Shown piece after piece: positions 1 to 11,841 of a stretch of 64,000 nucleotides of DNA. The stretch lies in assembly GCF_000725885.1 (NCBI RefSeq), contig NZ_JODR01000031.1, positions 1 through 64,000 of the forward strand. Direction: 5' to 3'. This DNA comes from Streptomyces albus subsp. albus. Lineage in GTDB: Bacteria; Actinomycetota; Actinomycetes; Streptomycetales; Streptomycetaceae. The position numbers and the translations under genes were made by a program. Positions within the stretch are counted from its first letter, which is position 1. The number at the start of each line of letters is the position of its first letter. The notes below the pieces were generated by a model, which saw nothing but the letters and a program-made list of their open reading frames with translations, did not search any database and was not told where the DNA came from.

Positions 1-78
1 CGCGTCAACGTCCTGTGGGCCCTGATCCGTGACCGACGGCGCTATCAAGTCATGCCTCCAGTGACTACGGCCGCTTGA
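1..78 (+). CDS. C-terminal end of a transposase (partial, runs off the left edge)
   Basis: An open frame from the first base ends at TGA 76-78 and encodes RVNVLWALIRD followed by a short tail ending PPVTTAA. This resembles the C-terminal tail I recall from Streptomyces insertion-sequence transposases, most likely of the IS110/IS116 type, but only 25 residues are visible, so the family is uncertain. It reads towards the polyketide cluster and ends 8 bp before the stop codon of the convergent SchA/CurD-like gene. It may mark an old left boundary or an insertion into the cluster. Confidence 0.45.
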   Translation, partial: RVNVLWALIRDRRRYQVMPPVTTAA

Positions 79-86
79 CAACAGCA

Positions 87-458
87 TTAGGAAGCGTCGC
101 GCACCGACATCTGGGCCAGGCAGGGCAGCAGGGACCGCCGGAACGTGGCGACGAACCCCTCGACGGTGCCGGTGTCCCTGGGCCGGGACAGATAGGGCGC
201 CAGCTTCCGCTCGACCTCCTGGACGCCGGGCTGGCGGGCCATGTGCCGGGCGACTGCGTCCAGGTCCCCCTCGTACTCGATGAGCCGCACCATCGTCGCG
301 TCGCGCAGGAAGACGGCCGTGGACAGGATGCGCGCCGTCTCACCGCCCGCCTCGTCCCGGACGACGGGCGAGCCCACCCGACGGAAGGTGCGGAAGATCT
401 CGGAGATCTCCTTCTCGTACCCCGCCTTGATGTCGTAGGTGATGGCGGCGAACGGCAT
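87..458 (-). CDS. SchA/CurD-like polyketide cyclase-type protein
   Basis: The 123-residue protein starts MPFAAITYDIKAGYEKEI and resembles the SchA/CurD family, whose members sit beside spore-pigment and pentangular type II PKS genes (WhiE ORFI is the reference). The fold is a ferredoxin-like alpha/beta barrel. The family is associated with correct folding of long poly-beta-ketone chains, although its exact chemistry is poorly defined. I chose the ATG at 458 because an AGGAGGAG ribosome site lies just upstream; a longer frame from 509 has none. It is divergent from the cupin/KS operon and shares with it the 459-654 promoter region. Confidence 0.8.
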   Translation of the reverse strand: MPFAAITYDIKAGYEKEISEIFRTFRRVGSPVVRDEAGGETARILSTAVFLRDATMVRLIEYEGDLDAVARHMARQPGVQEVERKLAPYLSRPRDTGTVEGFVATFRRSLLPCLAQMSVRDAS

Positions 459-522
459 GGCCTGCTCCTCCTGGTCGCGGACGCGGGTGTCACCCCCGCT
501 GCCCGCCATCTGCCGCCATCCC

Positions 523-540
523 GCTCGCCGGTGACTCGAG
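523..540. promoter_or_regulatory. SARP-like direct heptamer repeat
   Basis: GCTCGCC and ACTCGAG are separated by 4 bp, giving an 11-bp period, in the divergent region between the SchA/CurD-like gene and the cupin/KS operon. The second heptamer fits the NNTC(G/C)AG consensus seen at other promoters of this cluster; the first fits less well. SARP activators bind such repeats, so this is a candidate operator. Confidence 0.4.
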
Positions 541-559
541 GGACGGTCGTCGTCCGGTG

Positions 560-577
560 CGTCGACGCCTCTTCGAG
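560..577 (+). promoter_or_regulatory. SARP-like direct heptamer repeat ahead of the PKS operon
   Basis: CGTCGAC and CTTCGAG are spaced 11 bp apart. A TAGGCG hexamer begins exactly 8 bp after the second repeat, at 586. This matches the known SARP promoter layout (two heptamers with 11-bp period, then 8 bp, then the -10 element). It would drive the cupin, KS and downstream genes from a start near 598. Confidence 0.55.
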
Positions 578-654
578 CGGACCCCTAGGCGCCCCTGCGA
601 CGGTGCACGGCGCTGCGGAACCGCACAGGAGATGCCGATGAGGAGGCGGGGTCA

Positions 655-1085
655 GTGACCACCGAGATCACGCGTACCGTCCGGGTGCACGCCGACGACG
701 TCGAGGCCAACACCCGGCGCGGCGGCGACATCAGGACCACGCTCAGCCCCAGGACCACCGGATGCACCAGCGGTTTCGGCGGGGTGCTGACACTGGCGCC
801 GGGCGAACACGTCACCGAGCACTACCACCCCTACTCCGAGGAGTTCCTGCACGTCGTCACCGGGCAGCTGGAGATGACGATGGACGGCCAGCCCGTCGCC
901 CTCGGCCCCGGCGACTCGCTGCTGGTGCCCATCGGGGTGCGGCACCGGCTCGTCAACACCGGGACGGAACCGGCGCACGCCGCCTTCCACCTCTCGCCGC
1001 TGGCGCCCCGGCCCGACCTGGGCCACGTCGACACCGAGCGGCCGGCCCGGCCCGAGCAGCCCAACCCGTCCGTCGGCGGTGCCTC

Positions 1086-1089
<4 letters not shown>
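655..1089 (+). CDS. Cupin polyketide cyclase (WhiE-ORFII / TcmJ-like)
   Basis: A 144-residue single-domain cupin. Motif 1 is visible as [15 protein letters not shown] (two His and a Glu as metal ligands) and motif 2 as [17 protein letters not shown], a perfect PGx5PxGx2Hx3N. Cupins of this type accompany type II PKS genes for spore pigment, tetracenomycin and pentangular polyphenols and assist cyclisation of later rings. The start is GTG at 655 behind an AGGAGGCGGGG site. Its stop overlaps the KS-alpha start (GTGA), so the two are translationally coupled. Confidence 0.85.
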
Positions 1090-4619
<3,530 letters not shown>

Positions 4620-4660
4620 CACCACCCCACCGCCCGGCCCACGACGTTACGGAGGAACAC

Positions 4661-5413
4661 ATGGATCTCGGCCTCAAGGGCAAGAAGGCCCTCGTCACCG
4701 GCGGCACCAGGGGAGTGGGGCGGGGCATCGCGCTCGCCCTGGCCGGGGCGGGCTGCGATGTGCTCACCTGCCATCAGAACGACAGCGAGGCGGTCACCTC
4801 GCTCCAGGCCGCGCTCAAGGAGACCGGCGGCGACCACCACGTCACGCGCGCCGACGTCTCCGACCCCGACGGTGTCGCCGCGCTGCTCGGCGAGGCCCGC
4901 GACCGGTGGGGCCGCCTCGACGTCGTCGTCAACAACGCCGGCGCCATCAGCCACATCCCCTACGCCGAGCTGCCCCTCGCGGAGTGGCGGCGCATCGTGG
5001 ACACCAACCTGACCGGCGTCCACCTGGTCACCCAGGCCGCGCTGCCGCTGCTGGGCGAGGGCTCCTCCGTCATCAGCATCGGCTCCAAGGCCGTCGAGGC
5101 GGGCATCCCGCTGCGCTCCCACTACACCGCCACCAAGGCCGCGCTGGTCGGCCTGAACCGTTCCCTGGCCAAGGAGTTCGGGCCCCGCGGCATCCGCTTC
5201 AACGTGGTGGCGCTCGGCGTCATCGAGACCGAGAACCTGCACAAGATGCCCGAGGACCAGCAGAAGCTCATGATCGAGCGGTACAGCGCCAAGACCGCGC
5301 TGGGCCGGCTCGGCACCCCCGACGAGGTCGCCGGCGCCGTCCTGTGGCTGGCCTGCGACCTGTCCCGCTATGTCACCGGCGCCACCATCGGCGTGGACGG
5401 AGGGATCTCCTGA
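4661..5413 (+). CDS. SDR ketoreductase
   Basis: A 250-residue short-chain dehydrogenase. The NADPH-binding motif is [10 protein letters not shown], followed by NNAG, and the catalytic Tyr155-x3-Lys159 pair lies in HYTATKAA. The C-terminal GxxxxVDGG block is typical of FabG-like enzymes. In an aromatic PKS operon it most likely reduces a keto group of the nascent chain or ring. The ATG at 4661 follows a GGAGG site, and the stop overlaps the next ATG (TGATG). Confidence 0.88.
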   Translation: MDLGLKGKKALVTGGTRGVGRGIALALAGAGCDVLTCHQNDSEAVTSLQAALKETGGDHHVTRADVSDPDGVAALLGEARDRWGRLDVVVNNAGAISHIPYAELPLAEWRRIVDTNLTGVHLVTQAALPLLGEGSSVISIGSKAVEAGIPLRSHYTATKAALVGLNRSLAKEFGPRGIRFNVVALGVIETENLHKMPEDQQKLMIERYSAKTALGRLGTPDEVAGAVLWLACDLSRYVTGATIGVDGGIS

Positions 5414-5763
5414 TGACCACCACCCCACAGGGCACCTTCCGGGTGCTGCTGCGCATGCAGATCAACCCCGGCATGGAAGCGGAGTTCGAGAAGGTCTGGC
5501 AGGGCAGCACCGAGGCCGTCACCGGCCATCCCGCCTGCCTGGGCCAGTGGCTGTCCAAGTCCACCGACGAGGAAGCCGTCTACTACATCGTCAGCGACTG
5601 GCGGGACGAGCCCGGCTTCCGCGCCTTCGAGTCCGGCGAAGAGCACCTGGCCCACCGCGAGCGGCTGCACCCCTACCGCTCCCAGGGCTCCTTCACCACC
5701 ATGCACGTCGTCGCCCACATCGAGGGCGACGCGGGCACGGCGGAATCCGCCCATGCCGGGTGA
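5413..5763 (+). CDS. ABM-fold monooxygenase or cyclase (copy 1)
   Basis: A 116-residue antibiotic-biosynthesis-monooxygenase-fold protein (FRVLLRMQINPGMEAEFEKVW, SDWRDEPGFRAFE). This dimeric alpha/beta barrel is shared by cofactor-free quinone-forming monooxygenases (TcmH, ActVA-Orf6) and by TcmI/WhiE-ORFVII cyclases, so either role is possible. It is clearly paralogous to the N-terminal domain of the fusion protein at 48822-50087, with roughly 40 identical positions of about 90 by eye. It overlaps the next gene by 11 bp. Confidence 0.82.
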   Translation: MTTTPQGTFRVLLRMQINPGMEAEFEKVWQGSTEAVTGHPACLGQWLSKSTDEEAVYYIVSDWRDEPGFRAFESGEEHLAHRERLHPYRSQGSFTTMHVVAHIEGDAGTAESAHAG

Positions 5764-6064
5764 GGTCCGGGTGCTGGTCCACCAGGCGGCCTACGACGAC
5801 GAGGAGCTGGCGGCGGTCCGCGCGGCCTACCACCGGGTGAGCGCCCGGATGGCGAAGGTGCCCGGCATGCTCGGCAACGAGCTGCTGCGCTCGCCCGCCG
5901 ACCCCACCGCGCTCGTCGTCGTCAGCCGCTGGAGGGACATGGCGGCCTTCCGCGCGTGGGAGCAGGGCGCCGCCCACAAGGACGACACGGCGCCCCTGCG
6001 CCCGTACCGGGACAGCCGGCTGGATGTCCCGTTCGGCATCTACGAGGTGGACGCGGAGTACTAG
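5753..6064 (+). CDS. ABM-fold monooxygenase (copy 2)
   Basis: A 103-residue protein with the ABM-domain pattern (VVVSRWRDMAAFRAWEQG, then PYRDSRLDVPFGIYEV). It is much less similar to the preceding ABM protein than that protein is to the fusion at 48822. It starts inside the end of the preceding gene and ends immediately before the carboxylase start at 6065. Probably it oxidises an aromatic ring without cofactor or assists cyclisation. Confidence 0.78.
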   Translation: MPGEVRVLVHQAAYDDEELAAVRAAYHRVSARMAKVPGMLGNELLRSPADPTALVVVSRWRDMAAFRAWEQGAAHKDDTAPLRPYRDSRLDVPFGIYEVDAEY

Positions 6065-7762
6065 ATGACAACCACCACCACCGCACCGCCGGCCCAGCAG
6101 CCCTCCTGGGTCTCGTGCGGCCACTGCCGTTCCCTGGTCTACGGCAAGCGCTACCAGCGGCTCCTGCGGGTGTGCCCCGAATGCGGCGCGCACGCACGGC
6201 TGGACGCCCCCGCGCGCGTGGCACAGCTCTTCGACGCCGGCAGCGTCGAGGAGCTGCCCGTCGCGGCGACCGCGCACAACCCGCTCGACTTCGTCGACCA
6301 GCGCCCCTACGCCGAGCGGCTCCAGCAGGCCCGGCACACCACGGGCCGCACCGACGCCGTCCTCCCGGTGCGCGGCCGGATCGAGGGCCGGCCCCTGACC
6401 GCGGCCGTGATGGACTTTCGCTTCTTCGGCGGCAGCCTCGGCGTCGCCGCCGGGGAGGCCGTCACCACGGCCGCCGAGACCGCCCTGCGCGACCGCACCC
6501 CGCTGCTGCTGGTCACCGCCTCCGGCGGCGCCCGCATGCAGGAGGGCGCCCTCTCGCTGATGCAGATGGCCAAGACCAGCAACGCGCTGGCCCAGCTCGA
6601 CGAGGCGGGACTGCTGACCGTCACCCTGGTGACCGACCCCACCTACGGCGGCGTCGCCGCCTCCTTCGCCACCCTCTCCGACGTGGTGGTGGCCGAACCC
6701 GGCGCCCGGATGGGCTTCGCCGGGCCGCGGGTCATCGAGCAGACCATCCGGCAGCGGCTCCCCGACGGTTTCCAGACCGCCGAGTTCCTGCGCGACCGCG
6801 GCCTCGTCGACGACGTGTGGGAGCGCGGCGAGATCCGCGCCCGCCTCGCCCGGCTGCTGGCCGTCACCGACCGGCCCGGCCCCGGCTGGGGCGAGAGCGA
6901 GACCGACCCGGTGGTACGCGACAGCCAGTTGCTGGACCAGCTGCCCGCCTGGGAGTGCGTCCAGCTCTCCCGCGAGGCCGGCCGGCCCACCGCGCTGGAA
7001 CACATCGGCTACTGGCTCGACGGCTTCGTCGAACTCCACGGCGACCGGGCCGGCGAGGAGTGCCCGGCCGTCGTCGGCGGCATCGGCACCCTGGACGGCC
7101 TGCCCATCATGGCCATCGGCCATCAGAAGGGCCACACCACCGCCGAACTCGTCGCCCGCAACTTCGGCATGCCCTCACCGGCCGGCTACCGCAAGGCGGC
7201 CCGGCTGATGCGGCTGGCGGCCAAACTGCGCCTGCCCGTAGTGACCCTCATCGACACGCCCGGCGCCTATCCCGGGCTGACCGCCGAGGAGCGGGGCCAG
7301 TCCGTCGCCATCGCCGAGAACCTGCGGCTGATGGGATCGCTGCCCGTGCCCGTCGTGGCCGTGGTCACCGGCGAGGGCGGCAGCGGCGGGGCGCTCGCGC
7401 TGGGCGTCGCCGACCGGGTGCTGATCTGCGCCAACGCCACCTATTCGGTGATCAGTCCGGAAGGCTGTGCGGCCATCCTGTGGAAGAACGCCGCCGAGGC
7501 CGCCGTCGCCGCCGACGAACTCGCCCTGGACGCCGCCTCGCTGCTGCGCCTGGGTGTGGTCGACGGGGTGATCCCGGAACCGGAGGGCGGGGGCCACACC
7601 GACACCACCGCACTGAGCGACGCCGTGCGCAGAGCCGTCGTCGCCGCCCTGCGCGAGCTGCGCCCGGCACCGGAGACCGGGCAGACCGACGAGGTGCAGG
7701 GCCCGGTGGCCGCGCGTCGGCGGCGCTTCCGCGCCTTCGGTCTGGCGGAGGGCCGGCCGTGA
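6065..7762 (+). CDS. accDA: Acetyl-CoA carboxylase carboxyltransferase, fused beta-alpha subunits
   Basis: A 565-residue fusion. The N-terminal AccD half carries a four-Cys zinc finger (C18, C21, C37, C40) and the crotonase-fold core with [11 protein letters not shown]. From about residue 300 the AccA half follows, with [10 protein letters not shown] and [11 protein letters not shown]. It transfers CO2 from biotin to acetyl-CoA to make malonyl-CoA, the extender unit. The fused layout resembles JadN of the jadomycin cluster. AccB and AccC follow, so the cluster encodes its own malonyl-CoA supply. Confidence 0.93.
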   Translation: MTTTTTAPPAQQPSWVSCGHCRSLVYGKRYQRLLRVCPECGAHARLDAPARVAQLFDAGSVEELPVAATAHNPLDFVDQRPYAERLQQARHTTGRTDAVLPVRGRIEGRPLTAAVMDFRFFGGSLGVAAGEAVTTAAETALRDRTPLLLVTASGGARMQEGALSLMQMAKTSNALAQLDEAGLLTVTLVTDPTYGGVAASFATLSDVVVAEPGARMGFAGPRVIEQTIRQRLPDGFQTAEFLRDRGLVDDVWERGEIRARLARLLAVTDRPGPGWGESETDPVVRDSQLLDQLPAWECVQLSREAGRPTALEHIGYWLDGFVELHGDRAGEECPAVVGGIGTLDGLPIMAIGHQKGHTTAELVARNFGMPSPAGYRKAARLMRLAAKLRLPVVTLIDTPGAYPGLTAEERGQSVAIAENLRLMGSLPVPVVAVVTGEGGSGGALALGVADRVLICANATYSVISPEGCAAILWKNAAEAAVAADELALDAASLLRLGVVDGVIPEPEGGGHTDTTALSDAVRRAVVAALRELRPAPETGQTDEVQGPVAARRRRFRAFGLAEGRP

Positions 7763-7878
7763 CCGGTGGCCGCGCGGGCAGCGGGCGGCCGGGCCGCCCC
7801 GCCGTGGTCGCCGGCCGCGGCGGCACCGCACCGTCCCCGCCCGCCGCGGGGACGCGCCGGCCCAGGGGTGAGGGATGA
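7759..7878 (+). CDS. Possible 39-residue coupling ORF (doubtful)
   Basis: A GTG at 7759 overlaps the carboxyltransferase stop (GTGA), and the frame ends at a TGA overlapping ATG 7875, which is in frame with accB. Both ends therefore show the coupling pattern common in this operon. The peptide is low-complexity (Gly, Arg, Pro, Ala) with no recognisable domain. It could be a remnant, a small subunit, or chance in GC-rich DNA. Confidence 0.2.
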   Translation: MTGGRAGSGRPGRPAVVAGRGGTAPSPPAAGTRRPRGEG

Positions 7879-7955
7879 ACGGCCGCGACGGCAACGGGCC
7901 CGGGCACGGCATCCGGAACGGCAACGGCAACGGAAGGTACTACGGAGAGGCACTC

Positions 7956-8510
7956 ATGAACGAGCTGACACAGGAGAGCCCACGGACCACCGGCGACGGC
8001 ACGCTGGCCCCCCTGGGCTACGACAACAGCGGCCTCGCCCTCACCGACATCTGCCGGAGCATCGCCGAGGTCGTCCGCGTGGGCCCCAGCAGACCGCGCC
8101 GCGTACGGATCGCACTCGGCGCCGCCAGTGTCGAGGTCGAGTGGGACGGCGAGGCGGCGTCCGCCGCCGGTACGGCGCCGGCCCCGCACCCGTCCGGACC
8201 CGTCGCCGCGGGGGGCGCCGGGACGGAAGCACTCGAAGGACACCGCGAATGCGCCCCGCTCGTCGGCACCTTCTACGCCGCGCCCGCCCCCGGCGCACCC
8301 CCCTTCGTGCAGCCGGGCGACCACGTCGAAGAGGGCCAGCAGCTCGGCATCATCGAGGCGATGAAGCTGATGAACCCGCTGGAGGCCACCCGGGCGGGCC
8401 GTGTCGTCGAGGTGCTGGTCGGCGACGGGGAGCCCGTCGAGTACGGCGAGCCCCTGGTGCTCATCGACCCCGACGACACCGGTGCCGGCGGCCCGGACGA
8501 GGAGGGCTGA
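7956..8510 (+). CDS. accB: Biotin carboxyl carrier protein
   Basis: A 184-residue BCCP. The C-terminal biotinyl domain has the canonical EAMKLMN motif, with the biotinylated Lys at residue 137 and the conserved PLVGTFY strand about 35 residues earlier. The N-terminal region, an alanine/proline linker and this layout match AccB of acetyl-CoA carboxylase. I chose ATG 7956 because a GGAGAGG site precedes it; an in-frame ATG at 7875 would add 27 low-complexity residues. Confidence 0.92.
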   Translation: MNELTQESPRTTGDGTLAPLGYDNSGLALTDICRSIAEVVRVGPSRPRRVRIALGAASVEVEWDGEAASAAGTAPAPHPSGPVAAGGAGTEALEGHRECAPLVGTFYAAPAPGAPPFVQPGDHVEEGQQLGIIEAMKLMNPLEATRAGRVVEVLVGDGEPVEYGEPLVLIDPDDTGAGGPDEEG

Positions 8511-8513
8511 GCG

Positions 8514-9857
8514 ATGGGGATCGGCACCGTCCTGGTGGCCAACCGGGGCGAGATCGCACTGCGCGTCATGCGGACCTGCCGCGAGATGGGCATCCGTACC
8601 GTCGCCGTCCACTCCACGGCCGACCAGGACAGCAGCCATGTGCGGGAGGCCGACGCCGCCGTGTGCATCGGCCCCGGGGCGCCCCGCAAGTCCTACCTGT
8701 CGGCACCGGCCGTCGTGGAGGCCGCACTGCGCAGCGGGGCCGACGCCGTGCACCCCGGCTACGGATTCCTCTCCGAGGACCCGGACTTCGCCGAGATCTG
8801 CGCCGAGAACGGCCTCACCTTCATCGGGCCCCGCCCCGAGGTGCTCTCCCAGCTCGGCGACAAGGCCGTCGCCCGTTCGCTGATGACGGATGCCGGGCTG
8901 CCCGTCCTGCCCGGCAGCCCCGGCACCGTGGACAGCGCCGCCGAGGCGTCCGACCTGGCCGGCCGCATCGGCTACCCGCTCATCATCAAGGCCGCGGCGG
9001 GCGGCGGCGGACGCGGGATGACCGTCGTGCGCACCCCCTCCGATCTGCTGCCCGCCTACCGGCAGACGCGGGCCACCGCGCAGGCCGTCTTCGGCGACAA
9101 CCGCGTCTACATGGAGCGCTACTGCGACAGCGCCCGCCACATCGAGGTGCAGGTCCTCGCCGACGGCCACGGCACCGTGCTGCACCTGGGCGAACGGGAC
9201 TGCTCGGTGCAGCGCCGGCACCAGAAACTCATCGAGGAGAGCCCCGGGCCCGGACTGCACCCGCAGCTGCGCTCGGCCATCGCCCGCGCCGCCGTGCGGG
9301 GGGCCCGCGCCATCGGCTACACCGGCGCCGGCACCTTCGAGTTCCTGGTCCACGACGAGGGCTTCTCCTTCATGGAGATGAACTGCCGCATCCAGGTCGA
9401 GCACCCCGTCACCGAGGCTGTCTACGGCGTCGACCTGGTGCGGGAACAGATCCGGGTCGCCTCCGGGGAGGCGCTGCGCACGACCCAGGAGGACCTGGTG
9501 CCGCGCGGGGTGGCCGTCGAGTGCCGCGTCAACGCGGAGGACCCGGAACGCGACTTCGCGCCCGCGCCGGGCACGCTGGAGGAATTCGTACCGCCCGGCG
9601 GCCCGTTCGTGCGGGTGGACACCCACGGGCGGGCCGGCTGGAAGGTGCCCCCGCAGTACGACTCGCTGCTGGCGAAGGTCATCTGCTGGGCGCCCGAACG
9701 CGGCGAGGCGCTGGACCGCATGGACCGGGCCCTGGCCGAGTTCCGCATCGCCGGGCCCGGCGTGCACACCACCATCCCGCTGCTGCGCGACATCATCGCC
9801 GACCCGGTCTTCCGCGCGGGCAAGCACATCACCTCGTTCCTCGACACGCGGGAGTGA
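8514..9857 (+). CDS. accC: Biotin carboxylase
   Basis: A 447-residue ATP-grasp biotin carboxylase beginning MGIGTVLVANRGEIALRVMR. Motifs include VHPGYGFLSE, the glycine-rich loop AAAGGGGRGM and EMNCRIQVEHPVTE. It carboxylates biotin on AccB using ATP and bicarbonate. It has no BCCP domain of its own, consistent with the separate accB 3 bp upstream. It is the last gene of the PKS operon; a strong hairpin follows at 9881-9936. Confidence 0.95.
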   Translation: MGIGTVLVANRGEIALRVMRTCREMGIRTVAVHSTADQDSSHVREADAAVCIGPGAPRKSYLSAPAVVEAALRSGADAVHPGYGFLSEDPDFAEICAENGLTFIGPRPEVLSQLGDKAVARSLMTDAGLPVLPGSPGTVDSAAEASDLAGRIGYPLIIKAAAGGGGRGMTVVRTPSDLLPAYRQTRATAQAVFGDNRVYMERYCDSARHIEVQVLADGHGTVLHLGERDCSVQRRHQKLIEESPGPGLHPQLRSAIARAAVRGARAIGYTGAGTFEFLVHDEGFSFMEMNCRIQVEHPVTEAVYGVDLVREQIRVASGEALRTTQEDLVPRGVAVECRVNAEDPERDFAPAPGTLEEFVPPGGPFVRVDTHGRAGWKVPPQYDSLLAKVICWAPERGEALDRMDRALAEFRIAGPGVHTTIPLLRDIIADPVFRAGKHITSFLDTRE

Positions 9858-9880
9858 CGCTCCGCGTATCCGGCGTCCGA

Positions 9881-9936
9881 CCCCTCATGACGGAGCCCCG
9901 GCCCTGCGAGCAGGGCCGGGGCTCCGTCATGAGGGG
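9881..9936. terminator. Strong bidirectional terminator between accC and the exporter gene
   Basis: A perfect inverted repeat with 26-bp arms (9881-9906 and 9911-9936) and a 4-nt loop CGAG lies between two convergent genes. It can end transcription from both sides. Confidence 0.88.
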
Positions 9937-9946
9937 AGGACGGGCG

Positions 9947-11662
9947 TCAGCTCTTGGCCCCCTCCCGGTCCTCGACCTCGCTCTCACCTTCCCCGCCCCG
10001 GCTCTCGTAGCCGCGCACCTCGCGCGGCATCGTCTGGGCGAGCAGCGCGACGACGACGAGACCGCTGATCGTGAACCAGACGAAGCGCCCGAAGGTGTCG
10101 GTGAACATGTCGGCGCGGCCGGCGTCGACCGCCTTGTCCACGGCCTGCTGCACCTTGGGATCACTGCCGGCCTTGGCGAACACCGGGCCGCAGCTGGCGG
10201 GCCGCTTGTCGGGGTTCTCCTCCTTCGCGTGGTCGAGGAAGCAGGGGCGCAGCTGGGCGGACAGCTCCCGCGCCTCGGCCGCCGGAAGGCCGGCCGCGGT
10301 CAGCTCGGAACGCAACTGCTTGTCGTGCCCGTCATACGCGTCGGGTGCGGCGTTGGCCAGCGGTGTGAACAGCAGGACACCCAGCAGCGCGGCGCCCGTC
10401 GCGTTGCCGAGCTGCACGGCGGCGCTCAGCGATCCGGAGGCGGCTCCGGCGTCCCGGCCCTCCACATGGGCGCCCGCGACGGTGAAGGCCGGGCCGATCA
10501 CGCCGCCCATGCCGATGCCAGCGAGGAACAGCCCCGGCGCCAGCTCCCACCAGCTCGCGCCCGGCTCCAGCGCCAGCGAGAACCACAGCATGCCCGCGGC
10601 CATCACCAGCGCGCCGGCGGTCAGCAGATGCCGCCCCAGCTTGCCCACGAGTTGGTCGGCGGCACCGGAGGTGAGGCCGGCACCGATCGCCCACGGCAGG
10701 AACAGCAGGCCGGTGCGCATGGCGCTGTATCCGAGGCCGATCTGGAGCGTGAGCGAAACCGCCAGGAAGAACCCGATCATCGTGGCGTCGAACACGAACA
10801 GCACAATGGTGCCCGCGCTGAACCCGGGCTGCCCGAACAGCCGCAACGGCACCAGCGACGAGTGGTCTCTTCGCTCCTTCGTGCGGGCGTGCAGCGCATA
10901 ACCGGCCATGACGACGGGCGCGGCGATCATCGCGACGACCATCCAGGCGGGCCAGCCGCTGGTGCGTCCCTGCACCAGGGGGTACAGGAGGAGCAGCAGG
11001 CTGGCACTGACCAGGACGACGCCGACGATGTCCATCCGCAGCGGGAAGTCCGACTTCGTCTCCGGCACCAGGACGAAGGCGGCGAACAGCGCCGCCACCC
11101 CGATCGGCACGTTGACGAGGAAGACCGCACGCCAGCCGAGCCCCAGCACGTCATAGGCGACGAACACGCCGCCCAGCAGCGGCCCGGCCACCGCGGCCAG
11201 CCCCGTCACGGCACCGTAGGCGCCGCTGGCACCACCGCGCTCGTTGCCCGGGAAGATCGCGTACACTGTCGCCATGATCTGCGGCACCATCAGTGCCGAG
11301 GCGATGCCCTGCACGGCACGCGCGGTCACCAGGACCTCGACGTCCGGCGCGACTCCGCACAGCAGTGAGGAGAGCGTGAACAGGACGATTCCCAGCAGGA
11401 AGATCCGCTTGCGTCCGTAGCGGTCCCCCAGCCGGCCACCCGTGATCAGCCCGAGTCCGAAGGCGAGGGTGTAGGCCGTCACCACCCACTGGGACGCCGC
11501 GTAGCCGGCGCTCAGATCGTTGCGGATGTCGGGTAAGGCGATGTTGACGATCGTGACGTCCAGCAGGTCCATGAAGGCTGCTGCGAGCAGGACCCCGAGC
11601 GCCAGCCAGCGTCGGGGATGGGCGCCCTCGGGCGAGGGGGCGACACCGTGCGAAGTGGTCAT
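9947..11662 (-). CDS. MFS drug exporter, DHA2 (14-TMS, EmrB/QacA) family
   Basis: A 571-residue integral membrane protein with about 14 hydrophobic segments and the family motifs MDLLDVTIVNIALPDI (motif D1) and GGRLGDRYGRKR (motif A). It is probably a proton-driven exporter for the polyketide and thus a self-resistance factor. Codon 43, at 11534-11536, is TTA (the Leu of NIALPDI), so translation should depend on the bldA tRNA. The ribosome site upstream of ATG 11662 is weak. SARP-like repeats lie about 100 bp upstream. Confidence 0.9.
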   Translation of the reverse strand: MTTSHGVAPSPEGAHPRRWLALGVLLAAAFMDLLDVTIVNIALPDIRNDLSAGYAASQWVVTAYTLAFGLGLITGGRLGDRYGRKRIFLLGIVLFTLSSLLCGVAPDVEVLVTARAVQGIASALMVPQIMATVYAIFPGNERGGASGAYGAVTGLAAVAGPLLGGVFVAYDVLGLGWRAVFLVNVPIGVAALFAAFVLVPETKSDFPLRMDIVGVVLVSASLLLLLYPLVQGRTSGWPAWMVVAMIAAPVVMAGYALHARTKERRDHSSLVPLRLFGQPGFSAGTIVLFVFDATMIGFFLAVSLTLQIGLGYSAMRTGLLFLPWAIGAGLTSGAADQLVGKLGRHLLTAGALVMAAGMLWFSLALEPGASWWELAPGLFLAGIGMGGVIGPAFTVAGAHVEGRDAGAASGSLSAAVQLGNATGAALLGVLLFTPLANAAPDAYDGHDKQLRSELTAAGLPAAEARELSAQLRPCFLDHAKEENPDKRPASCGPVFAKAGSDPKVQQAVDKAVDAGRADMFTDTFGRFVWFTISGLVVVALLAQTMPREVRGYESRGGEGESEVEDREGAKS

Positions 11663-11704
11663 GGGGCGTTACCGTCCGGTTCGGCAGGGAAGTCGTGCGG
11701 GGGT

Positions 11705-11745
11705 CAGGGGCCGTGGACCGCGTCCGGGCTGACCCACGGCCCCTG
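11705..11745 (-). terminator. Hairpin terminator downstream of the SDR gene
   Basis: Perfect 12-bp arms (11705-11716 and 11734-11745) with a 17-nt loop lie just past the 3' end of the minus-strand SDR gene. The position also overlaps the expected -10 region of the exporter promoter, so it could affect transcription starting there. Confidence 0.55.
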
Positions 11746-11764
11746 CGCAGCATCCCAGCCGCCG

Positions 11765-11782
11765 CTGGAGCCGCACTGGAGA
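11765..11782 (-). promoter_or_regulatory. SARP-like direct heptamer repeat ahead of the DHA2 exporter
   Basis: On the minus strand, TCTCCAG and GCTCCAG are separated by 4 bp (11-bp period). The block GGATGCTGCGC (11755-11745) follows 9 bp later, exactly as it does at the SDR promoter (12597-12614). The shared arrangement suggests common activation of both genes. Confidence 0.55.
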
Positions 11783-11841
11783 CCGCCTGTCCCCAAGGAC
11801 GCCGCACCGGCTACCCCCGATCGGTGCCGCACCGGGCGCGG

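Noticed and set aside
632..658. Eight-codon leader peptide (MPMRRRGQ) ending on the cupin start codon
   Set aside because: Could be an attenuator-like leader, but the AGGAGG in it is simply the ribosome site of the cupin gene and no alternative hairpins are evident.
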